Assembly (NCBI GenBank): GCA_900321715.1
Contig: ONXC01000003.1
Location: 113,401-177,400 of the forward strand
Source of the DNA: an uncultured Bacteroidales bacterium
Lineage (GTDB): Bacteria; Bacteroidota; Bacteroidia; Bacteroidales; UBA932
DNA: 64,000 nucleotides
Direction: 5' to 3'
Made by a program: the position numbers and the translations under genes. Of the stretch, positions 9,147 through 16,102 are shown in pieces (positions within the stretch are counted from its first letter, which is position 1; the number at the start of each line of letters is the position of its first letter). Below the pieces are notes generated by a model that saw only the letters and a program-made list of their open reading frames with translations, was not told the origin of the DNA and did no database searches.

Positions 9147-11741
9147 ATGAAAAAGTGTCTGTTTTTATTCATCCTTCTACTGCAAAATTGGAGTTTGTTT
9201 GCAGATGGCTTCTATTGCAAGCAGATAGGCATTGAAAACGGACTGTCCCAGTCTTCCGTCACCACCGTCGCTTATGACGACAGAGGGGCCCTATGGATAG
9301 GCACCAGGTTCGGGCTCAACGAGTACAGGAACGGGGAACTTCGCACGGTGATCGGCAGGCAGGACAATTACGGGCAGGGAACTTATGTCTATATGCTCCA
9401 CTGTGACAGCCGCGGAACGCTCTGGACTTCTACTGACAAGGGCCTTTTCAGGTATGATCCGGCGGGGGATCAGTTCATTCAGGAGAGCGAGAGCATGGTT
9501 ACATGCGCGGTGGATACGCCGGACGGCGTGTGGTTCGGGGCGCACTTCGGCCTTAAATACTATTCTTATGATACCGGCGCCCTTTCCGGAGATGACGGTG
9601 ACGTTTACACTGATTACCTTTCTCTGTTCTGCTATAACGGGGCTCTCTATTCCCTTGACAGGAGGGAGGGCCTTTCCGTCCATACGCCTCAGGGGACTAG
9701 GAAAATAGAAATCCCTCACCTTGCCGGAAACCTTGTGATGGCATCGGCCATAGATGGAGATACGCTGTACCTTTCCGTCCTCAATTACGGGCTTGTGGGA
9801 TTCTCCTTAACGGAGATGAATGAGGTCTATACTCTCCAGAGAGGGGAAGGCGGCCTTTCCTCAGAGCCGCTTCTTGCCCTTATGGTGTTTGACGGTGCCC
9901 TGTGGATGGGTTTTGACGGAGACAGCGTATGGATTATGGACCTTCAGACTCACAGGATAGTTCCTCTTGACAGGCAACTGGCGCAGTCCGGGGCCAGGAT
10001 TCCCCTTTCCGTGACCACCCTGTACCCTGACCGCCACGGAAATATCTGGGTGGGCAGCGTCCGTTCCGGTCTGGTTGGCCTGAAACTCTCCCCAATAAAG
10101 GTGTTGTCGCTTACGGGTAAGGATCCGGAGGCGGAAAACGTCATCATTTCCCTCCTTGCATCTGAGGACGGCAATGTCTATCTTGGAACGGATGGAAGCG
10201 GCATATGGCGTTACAATCAGTCGGAGGGGCTCACCTGCCTTGCCGGAAAGGACGGTCTCAAGGTAACCGCTTTGGCCGATTTCGATTCCCGAAGCCTCTG
10301 TCTAGGCACTTACAACAGGGGATATTTCCTGATGGACAGGCAGTCGTTCCGGCTTACACCTTTTATAATTAAGGACAGGGAGACCAATGCGGAGGAATGC
10401 TATAACAGCAACTCTCCGTCCATCTATACGCTCCCTGACGGCCGGATGCTGTTTCTGGCAGTCAATACTTATCTGTACGATCCCCGCACAAGGCGTTTCC
10501 ACCAGTTCAAGGATACAACTGAGGGAGAAGGCCTGGAACTTCTTGTGATAGGGGTTTCAGGAAGCGGAACCATATATGCGTATTCTTCTCCCGGCATTTT
10601 CACCATAGACCTTGAGTCAATGGAACTTAACCTGATTCACAGGGTTGACGCCGGAACCGGGAGCATCAACACGGCCGTCTATCACGGAGGGATGGTGTGG
10701 TTCGGCACCAATTACGGGCTTTATTCTTTCGACCCCCGAAGTTCTCAGGTACAGAAGGTTAACACCGGCCTTTTCTCACGCGTGAGCCGCCTTGAGAGCA
10801 ACGGCGCGGACAACCTCTGGATATCGGCCGACAATACCCTTTTCCTCAGCCGCAACGGCGTCATAGAAGTGACGGGGGAAAACCGCGGCGTCCCGGCCAA
10901 CGAGATTGTTTCCGGAACCTGCGCGCAGGATGGGGCAATATACCTCGGGGGTAACGCCGGCCTTGTGGAGATAGGGTCGGACTGTTATTTCGGAGACCCT
11001 GAAGAGCGAAGGATTGAACTAAAGGACCAGTCCCTTTCTTCAATCAGCCTTCCGTATAACTATCAGTCCCTGTCCCTTTCCGTAAACCTTGACGGAGCAG
11101 ACCCTTTTGAACGCGTGCTGTACCGGTATCAGTTGAATGGTTCGTCGGAGGTGAGCACGGATTCTTTCGACCAGTCCATATCTCTTCCGGCCCTGAAACC
11201 GGGGCACTACAGGCTGCAGGTGTCGTATCTTAAGTCGGACGGCACGTGGAGCAGGTCCCAGACTGTTTCAAGGATTCATATCAGAAGGCCGTGGTATATT
11301 TCCGTGCCGATGCTCCTTCTCTATGCGGTGCTGTTTGTTGCGGCCGCCCAGTTTGGAATAGACAGGCTCAGCCGGAGGCGTGTCCGCGCGATTGAGCGGG
11401 AACTGAAGGCCAGGGACAGCGTTTTCACCGCAAAAGTGGAGGAGTTCATAGAGCAGCATATCACGGAGCCCGGACTCAGCGTGTCGGACCTTGCGGGACA
11501 TATGGCCATGAGCCGCGCTACATTATATTATAAGATGAATGCATCGTTCGGGAAGGGAGTTGCAGAAGTCATTGAGGAAAAGCGTATGGCCATGGCGGAG
11601 GATCTTCTTTCCTCCACATCTTTCTCAATATTAGATATTTCTGAGAAAGTGGGGTACTCTTCACCGCGCTATTTCGCCACCCGTTTCAAACTCCTCCATG
11701 ACGGCCAGACGCCTCTCAAATACCGTAAAGCGCACCAATAA
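9147..11741 (+). CDS. Membrane-spanning sensor-propeller regulator with AraC-type HTH (no kinase)
   Basis: An 864-residue regulator transcribed away from the PUL operon. A signal peptide (about 1-19) leads into a periplasmic two-component-regulator propeller (about 20-610, repeated blocks such as GALWIGTRFGLNEY, NIWVGSVRSGLVGL, MVWFGTNYGLYSFD), then a Y_Y_Y domain (about 620-705), one membrane helix (about 710-733, SVPMLLLYAVLFVAAAQFGI) and a cytoplasmic AraC-family helix-turn-helix (about 755-862, LSVSDLAGHMAMSRATLYYK, ILDISEKVGYSSPRYFATRF). Bacteroidota hybrid two-component systems have a histidine kinase and receiver between membrane and HTH; only about 25 residues separate them here, so signalling must be direct. 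The position suggests it senses the glycan imported by the 1-9032 operon. Confidence 0.9.
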   Translation: MKKCLFLFILLLQNWSLFADGFYCKQIGIENGLSQSSVTTVAYDDRGALWIGTRFGLNEYRNGELRTVIGRQDNYGQGTYVYMLHCDSRGTLWTSTDKGLFRYDPAGDQFIQESESMVTCAVDTPDGVWFGAHFGLKYYSYDTGALSGDDGDVYTDYLSLFCYNGALYSLDRREGLSVHTPQGTRKIEIPHLAGNLVMASAIDGDTLYLSVLNYGLVGFSLTEMNEVYTLQRGEGGLSSEPLLALMVFDGALWMGFDGDSVWIMDLQTHRIVPLDRQLAQSGARIPLSVTTLYPDRHGNIWVGSVRSGLVGLKLSPIKVLSLTGKDPEAENVIISLLASEDGNVYLGTDGSGIWRYNQSEGLTCLAGKDGLKVTALADFDSRSLCLGTYNRGYFLMDRQSFRLTPFIIKDRETNAEECYNSNSPSIYTLPDGRMLFLAVNTYLYDPRTRRFHQFKDTTEGEGLELLVIGVSGSGTIYAYSSPGIFTIDLESMELNLIHRVDAGTGSINTAVYHGGMVWFGTNYGLYSFDPRSSQVQKVNTGLFSRVSRLESNGADNLWISADNTLFLSRNGVIEVTGENRGVPANEIVSGTCAQDGAIYLGGNAGLVEIGSDCYFGDPEERRIELKDQSLSSISLPYNYQSLSLSVNLDGADPFERVLYRYQLNGSSEVSTDSFDQSISLPALKPGHYRLQVSYLKSDGTWSRSQTVSRIHIRRPWYISVPMLLLYAVLFVAAAQFGIDRLSRRRVRAIERELKARDSVFTAKVEEFIEQHITEPGLSVSDLAGHMAMSRATLYYKMNASFGKGVAEVIEEKRMAMAEDLLSSTSFSILDISEKVGYSSPRYFATRFKLLHDGQTPLKYRKAHQ

Positions 11742-11755
11742 TCCGTAAAAAGGGC

Positions 11756-11763
11756 TAACTTTG
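11756..11763 (+). promoter_or_regulatory. -7 box (TAACTTTG) of prsW, 5 nt from ATG
   Basis: TAACTTTG ends only 5 nt before the ATG at 11769, so transcription should begin at or next to the start codon (leaderless mRNA). It lies just after the stop of the regulator gene at 11741. Confidence 0.6.
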
Positions 11764-11768
11764 CACAT

Positions 11769-12491
11769 ATGTTACACGTGATAGCTCTGGCGGTTCTGCC
11801 CGCCATCATTCTGATTTATTATACATACCAGCAGGACAAACTCCAGAGGGAGCCTGTGGGGAACATTGTGAAGGCGTTTTTCTATGGCTGGGGTTCTGTT
11901 TTTGCGTCCCTTCTCATCTCCATGCCTCTGTTAAGGATGGGAGCGTTTCCGCAGGAGATCACGTCTTTCTGGGGAGCGGTACGCACAGCTTTCCTTGGAG
12001 CTGCAATCCCGGAGGAAACGGCAAAACTCTTCTGCCTGTGGCTGTTTCTCAGAAAATGCCGTGACTTTGACGAGCGTATGGACGGCATTGTCTATGCCGT
12101 TTGCGTGGGTATGGGCTTTGCGGCCTTTGAGAATATCGAGTATCTCTTTGCGTCGGGCTCCGACTGGATCACAACGGGTATAGGCAGGTCCCTTACGGCT
12201 ATTCCCGGCCACTTTGGTTTTGCCGTGATCATGGGTTACTACTATTCACTCAACTGGTTCGACAGGTACCGCGCTCCGGGTGCCGGCATCAAGATGTGGC
12301 TGTATCCCGTTCTGGCTCACGGCATCTATGACACCATTGCAATGCAGTCTGCTGTAACGCCTGAAATGAGCGGAATAATTTCCATCGTAATTCTTCTCTT
12401 CTGCTTCTGGGGAATGAAACTTGCCCGCCGCAAGATGTCCTCCCACCTTCTGGCCGATTCCTATTCGGCCACGGGCATCGATGACCAGTAA
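11769..12491 (+). CDS. prsW: PrsW-family intramembrane metalloprotease
   Basis: A 240-residue polytopic membrane protein with the conserved PrsW signatures: PEETAK (Glu82-Glu83), GFAAFENIEY (116-125), an HFGFAVIMGYYYS helix with His148, and HGIYDT with His184. These Glu and His residues are the putative metal and catalytic site inside the membrane. In Bacillus subtilis PrsW cleaves the anti-sigma factor RsiW. Whether this one acts on an anti-sigma factor is unknown; the window does hold one at 45079-46212, but far away. It is a single gene between the PUL regulator and tRNA-Leu, with a -7 box 5 nt before its ATG. Confidence 0.9.
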   Translation: MLHVIALAVLPAIILIYYTYQQDKLQREPVGNIVKAFFYGWGSVFASLLISMPLLRMGAFPQEITSFWGAVRTAFLGAAIPEETAKLFCLWLFLRKCRDFDERMDGIVYAVCVGMGFAAFENIEYLFASGSDWITTGIGRSLTAIPGHFGFAVIMGYYYSLNWFDRYRAPGAGIKMWLYPVLAHGIYDTIAMQSAVTPEMSGIISIVILLFCFWGMKLARRKMSSHLLADSYSATGIDDQ

Positions 12492-12493
12492 TT

Positions 12494-12524
12494 TTTGCAA
12501 ATTCAGGATTTTGCAATAACTTTG
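12494..12524 (+). promoter_or_regulatory. Promoter of tRNA-Leu (TTTG, 19 nt, TAACTTTG)
   Basis: A textbook Bacteroidota promoter: -33 TTTG at 12494-12497, a 19-nt spacer and -7 TAACTTTG at 12517-12524, ending 15 nt before the tRNA 5' end. Confidence 0.8.
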
Positions 12525-12539
12525 CAGTCCAACTCCAGG

Positions 12540-12622
12540 GCCCGAGTGGCGGAATGGTAGACGCGCTGGACTCAAAATCCTGTGGTAGTAATACCGTGTG
12601 GGTTCGATTCCCACCTCGGGCA
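12540..12622 (+). tRNA. tRNA-Leu (anticodon CAA)
   Basis: An 83-nt class II tRNA. The acceptor stem GCCCGAG pairs with CTCGGGC at 12615-12621. The anticodon loop CTCAAAA carries CAA, and a variable arm follows (gtggtagtaataccgtg). The T arm is GTGGG-TTCGATT-CCCAC. The CCA end is not encoded. The anticodon stem has one T-T mismatch. Its 3' end is the apparent integration site of the island that follows. Confidence 0.95.
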
Positions 12623-12696
12623 CAAAAAAGAGACCGGTCCGGTCTCTTTTTTTTGTATAGGCGTCGCAGGTCAGGGAGCAAAGTGTCGCAGGTCTG
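12611..12696 (+). repeat. Direct repeat, left copy (tRNA 3' end, terminator, spacer)
   Basis: 86 bp nearly identical to 20506-20589. It covers the tRNA-Leu 3' end, its terminator and the first units of the GTCGCAGGT repeat family (GGCGTCGCAGGTCAGGGAGC and onwards). Identity stops at 12696, where the lipoprotein side of the island begins. Confidence 0.85.
12624..12654 (+). terminator. Rho-independent terminator after tRNA-Leu (bidirectional)
   Basis: Stem AGAGACCG / CGGTCTCT (12629-12636 and 12640-12647) with loop GTC, flanked by A and T runs on both sides. It can also stop leftward transcription from the lipoprotein gene at 12711. A near copy lies at 20519-20546. Confidence 0.85.
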
Positions 12697-12710
12697 GGCA
12701 CAAAAAGCAC

Positions 12711-13427
12711 TTAGTCTTTGACCGGACGGATGGGAAGTCCGTTCTCACGGTAAAGACCGTAACAGTCGGTATGTCCAAATCGCATGGCATCACCCTGTTT
12801 ACGCTCATGCCATTCAATAGCATTTTCGCTACCTGAAGGCGTACCGGCAGCAAGCGCCATAGAAGCCGTCCAGCACCAGGGATAGCCTGTTTCCTGAAGA
12901 TTATCCCCCACATAGTATCCTGTTTTCGGGAAATCTATGGTATTGCCATTTGGGCCGGTGACGGTCACAAGGCCCTGCTTGTTATAACTGAATGTGCATT
13001 TTGTGAATAGTTCCATGGCTTCTTCACGGGTGGGCATACGCCATCCATTGCCAAGGGTGGTCATTGCAGCATCATCTTCCGGCTGCAGGACAATCAGTTT
13101 GTCGGCAGTGCCTGAACTGGCGTGACTGTCATCCGTTGAGTACTTCTTAACCTTGTAGCCATCCTTGAACTTGTACGAGTCGCCGTTGTAAACCTTTTTG
13201 GTCTCAGTCTCACCCCAGGCGTAATAATTACCTGGATCAGAAGCGTCCTTTGCGCCCAGGTTGGTCTTTGCCCACTTGACGCTCAGGCCCAGATCAACGG
13301 CGTCGGATGCTGCTACGGAAGTCTTTGTCTCTGAAGCCTTGACGCCAGTTTTCTTGTTGGAATTGCCGCCACATGAGACCATCGCAATAGCGGCAACGCA
13401 CATGAGGAGGAGTGCAATCTTTTTCAT
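12711..13427 (-). CDS. Lipoprotein with Fib_succ_major/DUF1566-like domain
   Basis: A 238-residue lipoprotein (signal and lipobox AMVSC, Cys at about 19). After a short Asn/Lys/Ser linker comes a domain seen in many Bacteroidota surface proteins: DLGLSVKWAKTNLGA, YYAWGETE, GNGWRMPTREEAMEL, a WCWTAS block and the closing GLPIRPVKD. This matches the Fibrobacter-succinogenes-major-paralogue type of domain, whose role is unknown (extracellular, possibly adhesive). It is the second gene behind the lipoprotein at 13440 (12-bp gap), so the two probably form one operon. It is the first gene of the island next to tRNA-Leu. Confidence 0.75.
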   Translation of the reverse strand: MKKIALLLMCVAAIAMVSCGGNSNKKTGVKASETKTSVAASDAVDLGLSVKWAKTNLGAKDASDPGNYYAWGETETKKVYNGDSYKFKDGYKVKKYSTDDSHASSGTADKLIVLQPEDDAAMTTLGNGWRMPTREEAMELFTKCTFSYNKQGLVTVTGPNGNTIDFPKTGYYVGDNLQETGYPWCWTASMALAAGTPSGSENAIEWHERKQGDAMRFGHTDCYGLYRENGLPIRPVKD

Positions 13428-13439
13428 GATATTTTTTTA

Positions 13440-14165
13440 TTATTCGGGTTTATCCCATTCAAATGCCTTTACAGAAGTATCCCAGCTCTTGATTTCGAAT
13501 GTGGCGTTCTTGGACTCCTTATCCTTGTCCAGATAGTTGACGAACTTGTACACTATCTTTGTAGCATCATCAACCCAATAATCGGCCTTGACTACAAAAT
13601 CATAATCGTAGCGGGTACATTCAACGCCCAGGATTGTTTCTTTGTCGGATGTCGCCTCACCGTATTTTTTGCAGTTGCCAGCCGGGACACCGGCATCAAA
13701 CAGGACATGACATTCGGAGTTCTTGGCAAATCCGGCGAAGTTCAGGTAACTCTCATCACCGCTGGTAAGAAGATTGGTCCACTTAACCGTGCTGTCTTCC
13801 TGCAAGGCCCCGCCAAAGGCTTTCAATGTTTTGCCGTCTTTGGCAAATTGGCAATAGAGATATAATACATAACGATAGCCCCTGTTCTCGTAGAACCATT
13901 CATTCCCCAATTTAATGAGGGTAATGTCTTCTTCCGCAGTGTTATACGAAGGCTGATTCTTCATTACAATCTTCACATTGAGGGGGAATGTTGCCTCCAG
14001 GACCTTGGAATCCATCGTCTGGTCGGTCTGGTCGGTCTGTTCGTTACCGTTGCCATTTCCATTTTCATTCCCGTTCACTTTGTCATCGGGAACTAATGTT
14101 TTAACGCAGGCTGCGAGCATTGAAGCACCAGCCAGGAGCATGATTGCCGTAAAAAACTTCTTCAT
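13440..14165 (-). CDS. Lipoprotein of unknown function
   Basis: A 241-residue lipoprotein (MLAACVK lipobox, Cys at about 20) with an unusual low-complexity linker of Asn-Gly and Asp-Gln-Thr repeats (about 30-50). The folded part is rich in Tyr and beta-strand text, and I do not recognise its family. It precedes the DUF1566-like lipoprotein by 12 bp. A purine-rich AAGGA stretch lies just before the ATG. Because both genes sit in the island and are lipid-anchored, they are probably surface accessory proteins; any specific role would be a guess. Confidence 0.7.
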   Translation of the reverse strand: MKKFFTAIMLLAGASMLAACVKTLVPDDKVNGNENGNGNGNEQTDQTDQTMDSKVLEATFPLNVKIVMKNQPSYNTAEEDITLIKLGNEWFYENRGYRYVLYLYCQFAKDGKTLKAFGGALQEDSTVKWTNLLTSGDESYLNFAGFAKNSECHVLFDAGVPAGNCKKYGEATSDKETILGVECTRYDYDFVVKADYWVDDATKIVYKFVNYLDKDKESKNATFEIKSWDTSVKAFEWDKPE

Positions 14166-14190
14166 TTCCTTAGTGTTTTGTTTAAATATG

Positions 14191-14322
14191 CTATAAGAGT
14201 TTTTGCGCCACCGCTTTCATCAACATTTCCCCGGTGGTGGCCGCATTGAATTTTGACTTGAGTCGCTGCCGGTACCATTTGATAGTTAGTTTCCGCCTAC
14301 AAAGTACGTAAATCACAAGCAT
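14191..14322 (-). pseudogene. Remnant of a LuxR-type HTH regulator C-terminus
   Basis: Reading leftwards, the frame gives LTIKWYRQRLKSKFN, then AATTGEMLMKAVAQKLL and a stop at 14191. This lines up with the C-terminal HTH of the intact TPR-LuxR regulator next door (QTIKWRRQRLLAKFD, then ARNTAEMLSKAREIGLL). The part before the recognition helix is not HTH-like, so only the last 35 or so codons survive. It points to a lost second copy of the regulator, in opposite orientation, in cassette 1. Confidence 0.6.
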
Positions 14323-14404
14323 ATGAGACTTATACAAAAGTATAAAAATGAGCCGTGTCTGTGGTTTTTTTACCCTTGGAACTCTAAAAATGTGTCGCTT
14401 TTAC

Positions 14405-14412
14405 TAACTTTG
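14405..14412 (+). promoter_or_regulatory. -7 box (TAACTTTG) of the TPR-LuxR regulator
   Basis: TAACTTTG ends 7 nt before the ATG at 14420, leaving almost no 5' leader. No good -33 element is at the normal spacing. Confidence 0.55.
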
Positions 14413-14419
14413 CCCTACC

Positions 14420-15661
14420 ATGAAGCGTCTTTTAATCATACTTTGTTTGATACAGATCTACGCCACTCCGGCAAATGCGCAGTACAACGACCACAGGGAT
14501 AGGAAACTAGATTCCCTGGAGAATGTGGTGACCGGATGGACACCAGAGCGCCTTGCAAATGCCCCTTTTGAAACCAGGGCCGATGTATGCATTGCTTTTT
14601 CGCAATTGATGTATGGATATGAGCGCATCAACCCGGACCGTTCCATGTATTCTGCCAGAAGAGCCTACGACCTGGGCAATGAACTTAAATCCCTCTACCA
14701 GCCCTATCTTGCCTCCAAGTTCATCGGCCAGCTTTTCTATAATAAGGAACAGTATGACAGCACCATCTTCTACTATCGCGTAGCTTTGGGTTATCTGGAC
14801 CGGATGGCAGCAGGAGAGGCAGGTCCGGATACTCCGGATGGCTATCCTCAGGAAAAGATTGACGATGCCGCTTCCAGCCTCTATGGTAACATCGGCAACC
14901 TTTACTATGAAATCGACTCCCTGCCGCAGGCCATGTCTTACTACGCCAAAGCAGGCGAAATCTTCAAGAAATACGACTGGAAAATCAGCAGTTCCATCCT
15001 GGAACACAATATGGGCGATATCTGGGCCCACGAGGGGAATGACGCCAAGGCTGTCGAGTGCTATAACACAGCCATCAGCTATGCACAGGAGGCCGATGAT
15101 TCCTTATGGATGGCATCACCTAAGTTGGGACTCGGTGCTCTCTTTATGCGACAGGGCAAAGTCACAAAGGCTTTAAAGTATCTTCATGAGGCCGATGAAT
15201 ACTACTCTAAGCATCAAGATCAGGAGTACTACGACCGAATCGCTACGTTGGACATTATGGGGCAGGCCTACCAGACACAGAAACGGCAGCGATCCATGTT
15301 GGCAACAGCTTTTGCCGTTCTGGCCCTGGTCCTGCTGTCACTCCTGATCATAACCCGTCGGGCGCTGCGCCTGAAAAGAGAGAACGTCGCGGCAGACGAA
15401 GCCATCGGAGAGGCCCTGACCCAGCTGGAAATGACAGACTCGCTGTTCCGGCTAAAGATGGACCAGAATGTGCAGCTGAGCAGAGGAGAACAGGAAATCC
15501 TTCCCATGATTGCCGAAGGACTCACCAGCAAGGACATCGCAAAACGCCTTTTTGTCACGGAACAGACAATCAAATGGCGCCGCCAGCGTCTTCTCGCAAA
15601 GTTCGACGCCAGAAACACGGCAGAAATGCTTTCAAAAGCACGCGAGATAGGATTGCTATAA
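14420..15661 (+). CDS. TPR transmembrane regulator with LuxR/GerE HTH
   Basis: A 413-residue protein: signal peptide (about 1-20), a periplasmic TPR array (about 25-285, for example SSLYGNIGNLYYEIDSLPQA and LKYLHEADEYYSKH), one membrane helix (about 292-312, ATAFAVLALVLLSLLI), a short coiled segment, and a C-terminal LuxR-type HTH (about 345-410, LSRGEQEILPMIAEGLTSKD, KRLFVTEQTIKWRRQRLLAKF). Such one-component TPR-LuxR membrane regulators are common in Bacteroidota. The divergent lipoprotein pair at 12711-14165 is the likely target. A -7 box lies 7 nt before the ATG. A degraded second copy of the same HTH lies at 14191-14322. Confidence 0.82.
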   Translation: MKRLLIILCLIQIYATPANAQYNDHRDRKLDSLENVVTGWTPERLANAPFETRADVCIAFSQLMYGYERINPDRSMYSARRAYDLGNELKSLYQPYLASKFIGQLFYNKEQYDSTIFYYRVALGYLDRMAAGEAGPDTPDGYPQEKIDDAASSLYGNIGNLYYEIDSLPQAMSYYAKAGEIFKKYDWKISSSILEHNMGDIWAHEGNDAKAVECYNTAISYAQEADDSLWMASPKLGLGALFMRQGKVTKALKYLHEADEYYSKHQDQEYYDRIATLDIMGQAYQTQKRQRSMLATAFAVLALVLLSLLIITRRALRLKRENVAADEAIGEALTQLEMTDSLFRLKMDQNVQLSRGEQEILPMIAEGLTSKDIAKRLFVTEQTIKWRRQRLLAKFDARNTAEMLSKAREIGLL

Positions 15662-15671
15662 CCTTTTTAGT

Positions 15672-15726
15672 TGTCCGATTTTTTCGGACACTTCACTTCC
15701 TTCCGCTATAAGTTTCCGCTTTAGGT
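15672..15726 (+). repeat. 55-bp exact copy of a piece of the BRO-N gene
   Basis: Identical over 55 bp to 20172-20226, which lies inside the BRO-N coding sequence at 19529-20377, in the same orientation and exactly 4500 bp apart. It includes the inverted repeat TGTCCGA-N5-TCGGACA. Here it lies just after the TPR-LuxR gene and has no open frame of its own, so it reads as what is left of a lost BRO-N gene. Confidence 0.85.
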
Positions 15727-15732
15727 ATTAGT

Positions 15733-15820
15733 GCGGGAGATGTGACATTTTTTGGCACATCTCCTGCAAAAAACGCCCATTTTTGCGGGTAGTGTGACTT
15801 TATTGGGCTCATCACCCGCA
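15733..15820. repeat. Two adjacent long hairpins in an intergenic gap
   Basis: Hairpin 1: GCGGGAGATGTG (15733-15744) with CACATCTCCTGC (15756-15767), 12 bp with one G-T pair. Hairpin 2: TGCGGGT (15784-15790) with ACCCGCA (15814-15820), extendable through the less perfect inner bases. The arms of the two hairpins are related to each other (GCGGG cores), as in REP/BIME-type intergenic elements. Nothing here codes. Confidence 0.6.
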
Positions 15821-15824
15821 CTTT

Positions 15825-15843
15825 CACCTCGGGGACAAAAAAG
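15825..15843 (+). repeat. Third copy of the tRNA-Leu 3'-end repeat (internal att-like site)
   Basis: CACCTCGGGGACAAAAAAG differs from the tRNA-Leu 3' end and its downstream bases by one base. As at the other two copies, it runs straight into a terminator hairpin, but here of different sequence. It divides the island into two cassettes. Confidence 0.65.
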
Positions 15844-15874
15844 GCCTCGCTACTTGCGAAGCCTTTTCTTTTTT
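15837..15874 (+). terminator. Terminator hairpin at the cassette junction
   Basis: AAAGGCCTCGC and GCGAAGCCTTT pair around loop TACTT and are followed by a T-rich run. A and T tracts on both sides make it work in either direction. It closes the TPR-LuxR unit. Confidence 0.75.
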
Positions 15875-16014
15875 AGTTGTCCGTTTTCATCGGATAACTG
15901 TTGAATCAAACGGAATAGCGGACCGGGTCTAAAACCGCTTTTGCCGTGAATCCAAACAATTTCAATCAATCGCATCTTGGAGGGATTGGTGGCTAAAGCA
16001 TTAAGAAACATATA
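15850..16014 (-). pseudogene. Possible gene remnant, unrecognised
   Basis: A minus-strand frame ends here with NALATNPSKMRLIEIVWIHG, then KSGFRPGPLFRLIQQLSDENGQLKKKRLRK. The text is protein-like, with a hydrophobic strand, a charged loop and an end that could form a coil. Upstream the frame runs back into the helicase start region at 16103-16227 and looks random there. Its last codons overlap a terminator hairpin. It may be the tail of a lost island gene. I cannot name a family and it may be non-coding. Confidence 0.3.
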
Positions 16015-16079
16015 GGCTTGCATGTGATCCAAGATGTGGTCAGAATCAGTGTTAACAATGAGGGTTCGAAAAAAATAAG

Positions 16080-16087
16080 TAACTTTG
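16080..16087 (+). promoter_or_regulatory. -7 box (TAACTTTG) of the helicase gene
   Basis: TAACTTTG ends 15 nt before the ATG at 16103. An in-frame TTG at 16085 lies inside this box and so cannot be the start; this fixes the start at 16103. Confidence 0.6.
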
Positions 16088-16102
16088 CGTTCGCAAAGAT
16101 TA

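Noticed and set aside
12246-12710. Minus-strand open frames across tRNA-Leu (text such as VGIEPTRYYYHRILSPARLP)
   Set aside because: This is the well-known spurious translation of a tRNA-Leu gene on the opposite strand. The tRNA fold and promoter explain the sequence.
16085-16102. TTG at 16085 as the helicase start
   Set aside because: It lies inside the TAACTTTG promoter box; the ATG at 16103 is downstream of the expected transcription start.
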